This document shows, one piece after another, positions 53,701 through 64,000 of a stretch of DNA of 64,000 nt. The DNA is taken from positions 7,008,001 to 7,072,000 of the forward strand of contig NC_088317.1 in NCBI RefSeq assembly GCF_910592395.1, in the 5' to 3' direction. The notes beneath the pieces are model-generated. The model searched no databases. It was not told the origin of the DNA and worked only from the letters and a program-made list of their open reading frames with translations. Numbering within the stretch: the first letter of the stretch is position 1; each line of letters starts with the position of its first letter. Position numbers and translations under genes: made by a program. This stretch comes from Lineus longissimus (lineage: Eukaryota; Nemertea; Pilidiophora; Heteronemertea; Lineidae).

Positions 53701-56100
53701 ATGAGGTCTGGATCGAGGGTATTGTCTCCTGTTGCATCTGGTTCATCAGTGTCATCTTCATCTAAGGGAGTAGGAAGTGGCAGGTTAAATGCGTTTGCAA
53801 CCAACATGGTATTCAGAGCTGCATCAATTAGGAGATGTCCACGAATGGCCCGAGAAATTGCCTTGCCACTTAGGATATGCTTGACAGCATTGTCTGCATA
53901 TACAACTTCAAGTATTTCTTGAAGCCCACTTCCAGCCATCAGATGCCCAATACAACCGAGGAAACTCATCTGTGTGTGAAGTCCACCAAGTCTCAGGACA
54001 AATGACTTCAAGTCACTGGAACTAGGCTCCAATTCAATGATGATCGAGGCCTTCCAGAAGAGGGGCTGGTCGAATGTTATGACGGGAGCAACCTTGTAGT
54101 ATTTTGCTTGATCACACACATAGTTCAGGGTCGAGAGTATACAAGACATGTCACTTGGGTCCATGTCAATCATTGGCAGAAAAATGACGGTTGATTTGCC
54201 AGGATGTGAACCCTTGAGGACGGTTTGCATCATCCCTGACCACGCAGGCCTGCGTGTTCGGAGAAGGAGTGAAATATCCCTGAGAAGGTCAATGTTGCCT
54301 GTTGGATCGTCCACTTCCATTGCTTTCAGCTCTTGGTAGTTGAGTGGGGTCTTGCCGGTGTGCTGTGATGTGAAGTACTTGATGTTGATTCGTCCAACTC
54401 TCAAAATATCTTCTGAAGAGACTGTTATCCGTGGCACTGGTTTAAAAGGAATTTTACCAGGGGTAAAAGCCGCAATTATACCCATTCCATGGAATGTGTT
54501 AAGTCCATCTATTATTCTAACGTTGTGATCCACATTATCAGCAACAAAATGAACAAATTGTTCCGGACGCTTTTTAGGAAGCTTGTCGCCATGTGCTAGA
54601 GCAGCACTTCGTTCAAATTTCTGAATTTCTGAATAGGAACAACCAAACCCATGCTTGTAAAGCGTATCTACGATAAATCGTGACGAGAAAGAATCGTGCA
54701 TTTCCGATGCCAGACCAAACTGCAGAGGTGCTAGAAGTACTCTTGGCCGGGTAGCCTGCATAATTGCCTGTCCTATAGAAGCTAACTTAGTGTCAACACT
54801 CGTACCGGTGAACAGTATCCGTAAGAACCTCAGCAGTGAGTTGGGGAGGAAACGAAGTGCCTCCTCTGTCGAAGACAGCTGTTCTTTTGATGGGTATTTA
54901 TCGCAAGGAGCAACAACAGATTTGATGTCTGTTCTGATTAACTTGGCAGCAGTCTCTATTATTCTCATCATTTCTGATTCCAAGTCGTTTTGTCCTTGCT
55001 CCTGATAAAAGTCATGGAGAAGTGACGATGCTTTAATACGGAATATCACTACATTTGACTTCCCATTAATCTCAATTATCATGATCTTGTCCCCAAAGTG
55101 TTCTTTGAGTTTTGACTTCATATGTGGGAAACTGTAAGGTTCGCAATCAGTACCTTGCAGAAAACCCGCCATTTTCAGTGCGAGATCTGATATTGTTATC
55201 TGTTCATCATCGTTTTCCTGAAAATAATTCGCAACCTCAAGGAAAGCGCTAGTTCGAATGGATTCTTTTGGTCTCCCGGGTTTAGGGCGCTTGCATATAT
55301 ATACATGAAAATTGCATAAGAAATTGTCACACTGCATTTGTTGGCCCTGAGAACATGGGTCTAGCCACCAACTTCACTAAGATCAGGTAGTTAGTTGAAG
55401 AAATAAGTCGAAAACACTGATTTTCAGTAATGAAGGCAGCTAATTTGCATACTTCAGCATTATGCATTGTGTTGAAAATCACCTAGATAGTTGCATTGAT
55501 CATAAAAAACAGCAACATGTGCAATGTTAATCATTTCTGTCAAATGCAGACCAACCATTGAAAGTTATTTGGGAGAAAAAAAATTTCTGAGATTTTTGGA
55601 TGAAATTAACATAATTTATATTTTTTACCTTTTTTACTAATTTAACGAAATGTTTGATAATAAACTTTTAGGAATGGACTAAGGAGACCTTTTTGCTACC
55701 AGTTTAAGTAGAAAATAACCATAATATCATATACATTGGTCTAATTACTCAATGAAAGTCATTAAGGGGTGCTGAAAACCGTCTTTTCAGTTACGCAACG
55801 ACCTAATTTACATATTTCAGGTTACTTAATCACCTAATTGAATCATGATTGTGTTTATTGGATTCCTAACTATCATAAACATAGGTAATGACACCATTTT
55901 CAACACATTAGGCCAATTGTATTTGATGTTATTGCAAAAGGCCTGTCTTCTCAATATGTGAGACTTAATTAACATATTATGCAAATTTGAACCCTTTCCA
56001 CTAAAAATAATTTGGAAAATTTTTAGTATGATGTGGAGGGGACCTTACTGAAATGCATACCACCAAAAAAAATTCTGTTGCAATTTGTTTTGGGTTACGC
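50708..56100 (-). mobile_element. 5.4-kb DNA transposon with long imperfect TIRs (Academ-X-like)
   Basis: ACAAATTGCAACAGAATT at 50708 recurs inverted ending at about 56090. The arms stay similar for about 130 bp, including TGCATTTCAG, AAAATTTTCCAAA, TATTTTTAGTGGAAAGG and CATAATATG. They enclose one long reverse-strand protein. Between arms and gene (50840-51420 and 55340-55965) the DNA is AT-rich, with repeated ATGCAAATTA-like words and no other gene. I could not identify a target duplication. The left end touches the terminal hairpin of the neighbouring element. Confidence 0.6.
51427..55337 (-). pseudogene. Academ-like transposase / XPG-like nuclease / CXC protein, broken
   Basis: One reading frame of about 1300 codons is interrupted by TAG after HQLEDR, TAG after RVKRDT, TAA after GNSVK, a one-base loss near 52655 (ALADALW to DLLKKSQ) and TGA after PEELL (51583). 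The region before the first stop (655 codons) has a candidate acidic core: VADNVDHN (Asp 267, 270), ITFDQPLFWKA (Asp 423), GLHTQMSFLG and SGLQE. The next part has HVIRRSDRYWAGLSSD and TGGLTRGRGMTE. The nuclease part shows VVFDGYES, DDADVLIVQ, VGDDTDLLVLL and LGCDTTSRVHGIGKG, as in FEN1/XPG folds. The tail CNCKTGCG, CTCRKHH, CKGLSCC is a CXC-type zinc cluster. This order recalls Academ-X elements, but I assign it by memory of domain layout. An N-terminal exon may be missing. Confidence 0.65.
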
Positions 56101-58334
56101 CCTTTTTTCGCCTAGATTGACTGGACTATTAGACTGGGGCTATTGGACTGTTGACTCATATTGGGGTCAAATTAAGTTTTTTTTCTCATTATTTTAGCTT
56201 GTTTTGACCATAAATCATCAGCAATACAATATTCTAAATGAATTAGAGTGATTTGAGCACATTCAAATTTTTCACTAAATTGACCCAAAATGTAGTGTAA
56301 ATGGAGACAAGACCACAATTGATTTTTTAAGCCTTTTAGCAGTTAAATTGTTAATGTTTGACCGCGACGCATCAAATACTGCGTTCGGTTGTGAATCTGA
56401 AATTTAGATTATGTTATTCCGGACAGTCGGGCAAGTAAATGGTGAAAAATAAACTGGTAGTTGACCACGGAAATTTTTTGATAATCGACAAATTAGACAG
56501 ACTTTGATATTTCCACTCTTTTCAGCCAACTGGCAGAAAAAACTCAAAACACGCCCCCTATTACCAAATTAGCAAAATTCGAAATTAATTTTTTCATCAA
56601 ATAATTTCTTTATATCTGTGGACTTGCCACAACGAATATTTTTTCAATACCTCTCCAAATATGTACTTGAGAGTAAAAAGCATGCACTCGTCTAATTGAT
56701 AGGCCTCGACCCTCCAACCTATGAATATTCATTAGTGGTGTTGTCTCCGAAACACGATTCTGCAGGAGGCGGCCATTACGGCAACAATTGAGAGCCAGGT
56801 GGGCTATTCCACCACCCCCCTCTGAGAAGAATTGAGGTTTCCGGACCACGTGGTGATGGTTTACAACGAGCAAAGTGTGAAAAGATGGAAAAGTCTTCCA
56901 TCACTCACAGATCCCTCGAAAATCCTAGAAAGTGGAGGAGCGGGTTTTCAATGTGTCATATTGGGAACCTTTGGGGACAGGGCTAACGTGAGAGACACAT
57001 CCAACTGAGCGGCAATCAGCAAAAGGGACTTTGGGAGAGTCATTCTGGTGGTCTCGAATACGAGACAGAGTGGCGGGGCTGGGCTGTTGGCTCCCGAGTT
57101 TAAGATCGCACAAAATAGACACCACACAGATGTTCATATCATGAAAATGTATCTCCTCAATAAAGAATGCTTACATAGCTCCTTGTATATTTGTGGATGA
57201 CCGTCAATCGAACCTAATAGCTAAAACGCCGCGCAAACAGGGAGAGGCATTCAGAAGTGCTTCATCTTGCTCGTCCTCCATGTGGATCATTGGGGATCCG
57301 TTTTAGGTCGCCTCATAATATCAATTAAAGAGCATGTCGCAGCATGCAGCTGGAAATCTGTATACTCTCTTTTACACGTTAAGAGCTTTGTAATACCATC
57401 CACTACTAATATTGAAAGGTCAAAGATAAACAACCACCTGTTAGTAATGACCACCATTGGAAACGTACAATTCTAGTAGCCAATGGAACATAGAATTGGG
57501 CTGTGTTACCTGTCAATCGTGTCTCGGTCGTATCTCGTATGTCACGTTGCCCATTTGAACCAACACATTGTTCCAGAAGAACCACAACTCCTTTTTTTCG
57601 TAGCACTTAGCCAAATTATCCTGCACTTTTAAACAGGTCTATTCTATAACCAAATAGTTGAGCTAACGCTGGCGTTTGTCGCCGCTGATTGAGACATAGC
57701 CTGATAGCATGATACATCATAAAGCAGAGATAACAGTACCTAATTCTTTGTCAGATTCATCGAATAATACTGTAAACTGCCAAAATTGTCGACCCTCTTT
57801 CACACAAAGTTAAGAAAAAATTATGCGCCATTTAGCTGTTTTCGGTCCATAAAAACACTCGCCTTGCGGAAATAAAAAAAAATCCTCAATGAATTTCTGC
57901 AATGTTAACTGTGCCCTGACAAACAGTGAATCCACACTTTGCATGGGTGTTTGCCTGCATAGGCTACATAGTATATATAATCGTCGCATTTTTTATTAAG
58001 ATTTCTTGCATATTCGTGTTGAATTGACAATGTCTGTAGTGTGATGCATTAACCTAGCGCAAAATAACGTTAACACAACAGGCTCCTTACCCAGCTTTCG
58101 TCCGAACGTCTTTAACAACAATAGCCATCAGGGCTACCTTTCTGCCAATAAGTCCACCTCTAACATTCCCCTTCCTTCACTGCCTCCCTGCGTCGGCGCA
58201 TGCGCAACCGGAAACTTTACCGGAATCGACCTTTGACCTTGACCTGATTAAATCATGCAAATCCCGGAATTGTTATGCAAATTAGCTAAATTGTTTCAAA
58301 AAAGTAGTCCGGTCCAATTATTTCGATGTCTGAG
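56101..58334. other. Unassigned AT-rich DNA
   Basis: No gene is supported across 2.2 kb. Small frames at 56610-57137 on the - strand and 57267-57476 on + have no recognisable motif. Confidence 0.5.
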
Positions 58335-58397
58335 CCCGGTAGTTGTATTGTCCCTTGCCCGCAGGGTCGCTTTACGAGGACAATAACAACTACCGGG
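58335..58397. repeat. 63-nt hairpin, 19-20 bp stem
   Basis: CCCGGTAGTTGTATTGTCC at 58335 pairs with GGACAATAACAACTACCGGG ending at 58397, with a single bulged base and a loop of about 24 nt. The size fits a pre-miRNA or a folded transposon end. Only the fold is visible; expression is unknown. Confidence 0.6.
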
Positions 58398-60869
58398 ATC
58401 AGAACCCCTTGTGAGGATGGTCGGAGATAAAACAACAAGAACAAAATTAGGGCATATAAATAATGCAGAGACATACTTCACACTGCCTTAAAACTTTATT
58501 GCTTGGTGAGAACATAGGAACCAAGGGGATAATCACATTACATAAGGCACAAAGAGTGACAGAATCGGGCTCACTAATACAACACAATAATTATTAAGTG
58601 ATCATTACCTTACCAATAAGAAGTGAACTTGAATAATATTAGTGTGCCAAAAGACGTAAAAGATCAGTGTCTCGAAAAAATGAAATTTAAAGTTCCTGTA
58701 CAGGGGACAGTGCTTGGCTATATCGGTTAGTACACACAATCAGTCTATAAACTGTTAATGCACATTACTGGATGTATACCTGTGGTAATCTCTACACAGG
58801 AACTTCGTTATTATTGTTATTATTATTGCCAGCTCAGCCATTTCTTGAGCTCTCCTCCATCAACTCATTTTGTTTCACAGGGCACTTCTGAAACTCTGTA
58901 CTCTAAAGACCTGATTCCACTAAAGCGGGAACCCTTTCGTTTCCCACGTTTAACATGATTTCTGTTAAGTTACAATTGTCAACTTACAAAAAAATGTACA
59001 TCAATTGTAATCCAATGCCTGCGAAAACCATGCGGCTTCCCATGTTCAGCAGTAGTTACCCCTGTTGCGCATGAAAACCACGCTTTAATATTGGGCACCA
59101 CACAGGAGAAATTAAGATCAAAAGTTAAAAGGAGACTAGAGACAGGAGCCAGTTTCATGGAGTTGCCAATGGGTGTCTCCACCATCTCTCAGTACACTCG
59201 CACAGGTCAAATATCTTTATCATCGTCCAAACCCAAGTCCGTAATCAGCCACACAAAGACCGCTCCTGTCCTTGTTCAGTCTTCCTTTTAAATGAGTTCT
59301 GCTTCTCCTTAAACCCCTCTGCAGTGGCAGAATTTTTTGTGGTACACGCAACTTGTCTATGACACGGACCTTTATGTCGACTCATCTTGTGTATATATGT
59401 AGAAATTAGCACTTGAAATACAGGCCACCTGAACGTCGTTTTCACAAATAGGGTGTATTTTTCTGGACATTTTTGTACTAACAACTTTTTTGGTGGGGCC
59501 TAGCTGGTGACATCCTCTAGTGTCAGCGACAAATTAGATACTTGGACATGATTTGGGAAAATTTAGGAAGTATTCTCTATCAGAAGTCATTATACTGAAT
59601 TACCTGGGTAGGAATATCTTTGTTAAGTTTAACTGTCAGCCTTTCCTTGAAAAAAAATATTCCAGATGTTGCGGAGAAACAAATATTTGAAGACCGCCAA
59701 TTTCTGTGAAATAATTAAAATTTTCTGGTGAGCGACGTGAAAAATGTTCCACTGCCAAAGGCTTAATTTAACTTGAAAGTAACGCATGTCCTCATAATTT
59801 TACCATTGCTACTGACACCATATTGTCTTCATCACACTTCCAGTGGAAATTATATTTTGACAAAAGAATCCGCAATATCAGACACATGGGGAAATTATGA
59901 GGCCATGCATTACTCGAATATGCACACAATGCCAGCCACGACCCCAAATAACCCTGCTCAGTAAATCCCTTTCAAGCTAGTGCCTCCAACCAGTGAACTT
60001 TAATACAGAGGTTCTCCATTGGGCTTACGAATGAAAGCTTGACCGAGCCGTAATGCCAACAGTGATGGTGCCAAAGTGCCCCACAAATGAGTAATTTCAG
60101 ATGATGTGACCTGCGATCATGTGACAAAACTCTTGTTAGAAGAGGTCAACAAGGCGTGAGAAACAGTCATCACTGCAACCAAAAGCCAAAGTCGCTCATA
60201 TGCGAGATTACCATGTAACGAGTTCTGCGATGAAAAGAAATCACCTGTTCACAAGGCGCTTAACAAACTGGCAATTAAATCCATTACCTATCATCAAGAT
60301 GAAAAAAAATAGGAGGGAGGTTCTTTGGATATAGGTAGCAAGGTCAGTTAATCACAAACCACTTTCCCAAAAGTAATCAATACGAAGTCAAATTGTGGCT
60401 CCATCATGTTGAATTAGTGCTAAATTCAAAGCTGGTTGACTGAGAACAAGCTCGCTCTTAATGCGACTAATGCAATCAGACCTAACAAACATTTTTCCTT
60501 CTAGGAGATGTGGCTCTATTTCTGGAATAACAATTGATGGCCTGTGGATTATTTATTCTGATAGTGTAAAAGACCTAGAAGCATGGCTTGACAAGACCAG
60601 GACTATGAAGATGCACCTAAGATGATGTGAAAAGTAGCCCATGCTAGCCTAGCTAGCTATACCAATTTGTCCGCATCAGGAAATTTCTTGATCACACTAG
60701 CCCGTGGATAATCGTATCGGTTTAGCAACCAATATGTACGGTTCAACGAACTTCCGTTTTGCCATGACTTTCCAGGTAGCAAATTATTTTTACAATTTTT
60801 CGGTAGGTTCCTGTGGTTTAATCCGGTTCTGCTTATTATGCATGCATCATCGGTCATTGTAGTTTACAT
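58398..60869. other. Unassigned DNA, possible reverse-strand 3' UTR
   Basis: TTTATT at 58495-58500 gives AATAAA on the - strand. The following 2 kb is AT-rich and gene-free, as a long 3' UTR would be. The + frame at 59091-59291 (RRLETGASFMELPMG) looks protein-like, but has no homology I can name. Confidence 0.35.
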
Positions 60870-61155
60870 CAGGTCAAATCCATAACCCGTATAATATCTA
60901 TGATGTATCCTTGCTGGGAGACCTACCATCAAATTTTTAGCAAAAACGAGCCACTTGTAAGCAAGATATTGCACTTTTTGGGTTTTAACTTTTGGCCCCC
61001 TGGTGGCCAAATCGAGAATCAGATCGGACTGAAAGTTAGCATCTGTGAGGTCACCTGACCTAAGGGGTCATGTGTACAAAGTCCTAGCAGTTAAGAAACG
61101 TTCCACTCCACGAAGGACACTATGGTATTGTAGAGACTCCCCTACGGTGAGCCAA
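60870..61155 (-). mobile_element. Short copy of the DR3/CTCF-motif repeat
   Basis: In reverse orientation it contains GCCCCCTGGTGGCCAAAT (60995), CACCTGACCTAAGGGGTCATG and a terminal CTACGGTGAGCC (about 61144). The ends match the 17187 copy. Only about one internal subunit is present. Confidence 0.6.
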
Positions 61156-62745
61156 AATTCGACAAAATCGTCATTTGGTGTCCAGTTTTGAATAATCAGT
61201 CAGAGAATGGTGGTTGTAACACTATCAAAACTGATTTGGATGTGGTGTAAACCACTCTGACCCCGCAAGGTTAAATTTGCATGTCCTTTTTCAAAAACTG
61301 TGTTTGAGCCACATTTATCTGGGAGAACCTCCCTCCTACGTTATTTCTCTCAAATGCCATCATTAACCCATAACTGAGCAACAATCATGCTTCCAGTTCC
61401 CGTGAAAATGATTTTACAGTATACTGTGCACTAATTACAGAGAAATGTGTGTGCAGCTTTACTCCAAAATGTTAACATAAATCACGAAATGTCTACAAAA
61501 AACATGAAGATACTAGAGGTGGTAGCTATCCACAAGAAAAAGGAAGGCATGAGGGTCTGTGATACAAGGCTAACAAATTTAAAAGAACAGCCCTCAAAAA
61601 GTCACAAAGGGTTTACGAGCGCCATTAAACACGATACAAAGTATAGCACCGACAGCTAGAAATGCATTGTATACACTCATTTGTACAGTGAACAATAAGT
61701 GGACTGGCGTAATAAGAACTCGTTTAAAATATCATCAGTGCTTTACATAAACGTGTAAGGAACAATCGACTTTACATTGCATCGCTATGTACAAAACAAG
61801 AAACCGATATGTTGATAATTTTCTACAAATATATGAGGTGTTCTGAGACAATAACAAATGCAGACAATGAAGGTTTGACTTGCAGCAAAGTATTCAAAAT
61901 GCCTCCTGAAAATGATTGAAAACAAACCAGCAACTCTTCAGTCAATCAACTCCCAAAAATAGCATCGCAAAGCAAGCATAACCCCTCAGCTGATACACGT
62001 GAAGGAGATACGATAGTAAAGTAGGCTAAGTCGACTACGCGCATCATTCGTGAGATATACCTAAATTTGTTTTTGAGAAAAAGGGACCTTTTTGACTTCT
62101 GACATTTGAATGACATGGCACCTTTAGACAAACTAGTTTACACAAAGCGTTTCCAGGTGCTTGAACATGTAACACCAGGAATTCATGTTAAATATTTGAG
62201 GTTGGAAATAATTTCACTTTTAAAAACTGAAAATACCAACTGGAGATGAAATCACAGAAAAGAAATGACCAGCTCCCTTGCTTCCATGATACCCGAACTG
62301 GCACAAGACACTGGCAGAATACGTTAATCACTCACCATATCTGTGTAAATCTCACTTAAAGTTCAAACAGAACATTTTCAAGATGCGTTTTTCAATTTTA
62401 CTGAAGTATGATAATTTTTCTGGACATACTGCTATAAGGTACATATTGTCAAGTATTATTTGAGCCATATGCCGTTGGCAGAATTCCATTATCTTGGAAA
62501 CCCAGCTGATAAATCACAAAAAAGGTTTTTATGAATTATTTTAAAATTGGAATTGCTTTTCCAATTAAATTGCTATATTTCTTACGACAAACCACACTGG
62601 TGATTGAGATATGTTGCAACTCTCTACTTGTCAAGAAAAAAAAAGATTGCCCGGCATAAACTTTGAGAAATCGATCGAAGAAACTTGACTGTCCATGACA
62701 GAATTATCATGGCTGGTTGCTCAAAAATTTAACACACCTGAGTCT
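61156..62745. other. Unassigned AT-rich DNA
   Basis: No supported gene or repeat. The frame at 61447-61659 is Lys-rich and unrecognised. Confidence 0.4.
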
Positions 62746-63715
62746 TGCCATGAGAAGTAGGTGAAATAAAAAAATCTGGGTATCATGTGTTGTAGTCTCA
62801 TGAGCAGTGTCCACAGTAAACATTTCAAGATTTCAGCTAGCATAATCCATTGGACAGCAAAAAGTAGTTTTTCCACATGAAGCGCCCCCTGGGGCCGAGT
62901 GTAGTTCGAAAATCGTCTAAACTGCCAAAAGGCACAATGGCACTAGAAGACCTTCAAACTACCCACAGATGAAAAGCCTAACCTCAATAGCTATGAAGAT
63001 ATGCTCCGGAAAGCATGGAATTACGGTCAATATAGGCTATTTGACCTCTGTGACCTAGTAAAGAAGGTCAAATCCAAAACCCGGGTATTATGTGATGTAG
63101 CCTCATAGGCAGTGTCCACAGTAAAAAATTCATGATTGTAGCGCGCATAATTCCCGATATAGATATGTTGCCAAAAGTAGTTTTTCACATGAAGCGCCCC
63201 CTGGGGCGAATATCGTCAAAAATTTAAAAAGGTACAATGGCACCGTAAGAGCTTCAAACCACCCAGAGATGAAATGCCTAGCATTTATGGTTACGGAGAT
63301 AGGCTCAGGAAACCAATTACGGTCAATTCATGCTATATGACCCCTGTGACCTTGAAAAGTAGGTCAAATCAAAGACTCAGGTATTATGTGATGTAGTCTC
63401 ATGAGCAGTGTCAACCGTAAAAATTTCAATATTTTAACTGTATAATTCATGAGATATAGCCAAAAGTAGTTATTCTCATGAAGCGCCCCCTGGGGTTGAG
63501 CGTAGTTCAAAAATCATCACAACTGCCAAAAGGCATAATGACACTATAAGACTTTCAAACCACCCAGAGATGAAATGCCTAGCATTCATGGTTACGGAGA
63601 TAGGCTCAGGAAACAAGATCAACAGACAAAAAGACGGACACGCCGACGGCAAAACGGACAGGCGGCGCCCACCTCGACAATACCCCTCTGGCCTTAATGG
63701 GCGGAGGGGTATAAA
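62746..63715 (-). mobile_element. Tandem-subunit repeat with GCGCCCCCTGGGG boxes
   Basis: Three diverged subunits of about 290-310 bp each hold ATGAAGCGCCCCCTGGGG (about 62878, 63190, 63479). GAGCAGTGTCCACAGTAAA and AAGGTCAAATC-type words also recur, and 63042 is a perfect DR3. The right end has GGACGGACA-like DNA and GGGCGGAGGGGTATAAAG. It belongs to the same general class as the 33454 repeat but is a different family. Confidence 0.6.
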
Positions 63716-64000
63716 GTAGAATTTGCTGACTGTCTGTATGGAAGTGGGCCTACCCTGTAGGTCAATCCCTACCTTAATAGTAAACAGACAGCCCCTTTAG
63801 AGCTTTCTAAAAGAGACTTCTTGGCCTCAATTCCTTGTGTGTCAAGATGTAGTCTATCAATGGGCTACGGGCATCCTGCTAGGTGGTGCTGACAAGGGTG
63901 TGATTTGTCAGGCAACTTGTCCCAAATGAAAATGGGCATAAATCAAATCGGGCTATTTCGAGCAAGTGCTCCGACGTAATCATTATCAAGGGTCATGCCT
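63716..64000. other. Right edge, nothing recognised
   Basis: No feature could be supported in the last 285 bases. Confidence 0.4.

Noticed and set aside
51427-55337. Stop-codon readthrough or recoding in the Academ-like gene
   Set aside because: All three stop codons occur and a frameshift is present, which fits ordinary decay better than recoding.
59091-59291. Possible exon on the + strand
   Set aside because: Composition is protein-like but no splice sites, homology or neighbouring exons support it.

Overview
The window is nuclear DNA from an animal, most likely a marine invertebrate. The evidence is split genes with GT-AG introns and AATAAA signals, dense DNA transposons and minisatellites, and a spliced orthologue of animal GPALPP1. 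I cannot fix the phylum; the repeat style would fit a lophotrochozoan or an invertebrate deuterostome. Only one conserved host gene is clear. Most of the rest is repeats, transposons and fragments of a duplicated secreted-protein family. All names rest on reading motifs by eye; no database search was run.

0-8.3 kb: two minisatellites, an intact PHD-FLYWCH-MULE transposase gene (2060-4042, +), a phased array of six GGGGACGTTTT motifs ahead of a TATA box, and two MITE-like elements. 8.3-16.1 kb: a five-exon GPALPP1 gene whose first exon carries about 40 GPALPPGF-type repeats, giving a predicted protein of 1443 aa. 16.8-24.1 kb: a repeat rich in nuclear-receptor DR3 sites and CTCF-like cores, a 156-bp satellite, and a 5'-truncated non-LTR retrotransposon.

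24.6-41.2 kb: duplicated copies of a secreted gene family, with a signal-peptide exon, a LamG/pentraxin-like exon and PAN/apple-like exons. Transposons interrupt it, including two oppositely oriented copies of a 1.4-kb THAP element with TTAA target duplications. 41.2-48.3 kb: inverted-repeat elements, two more DR3 repeats and a decayed Ty3/gypsy pol fragment. 48.8-56.1 kb: a Helitron/Helentron-like minisatellite element beside a 5.4-kb element with long inverted ends. The latter encodes one large broken protein (a conserved transposase-like region, then an XPG/PIN-like nuclease, then a Cys-rich CXC tail), best compared with Academ-X transposons. 56.1-64 kb: mostly unassigned AT-rich DNA with a notable hairpin and two more repeat copies.

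The GPALPP1 gene is the only feature expected to act in ordinary host biology. The secreted family may be functional, but its splicing is unresolved and several copies are damaged.
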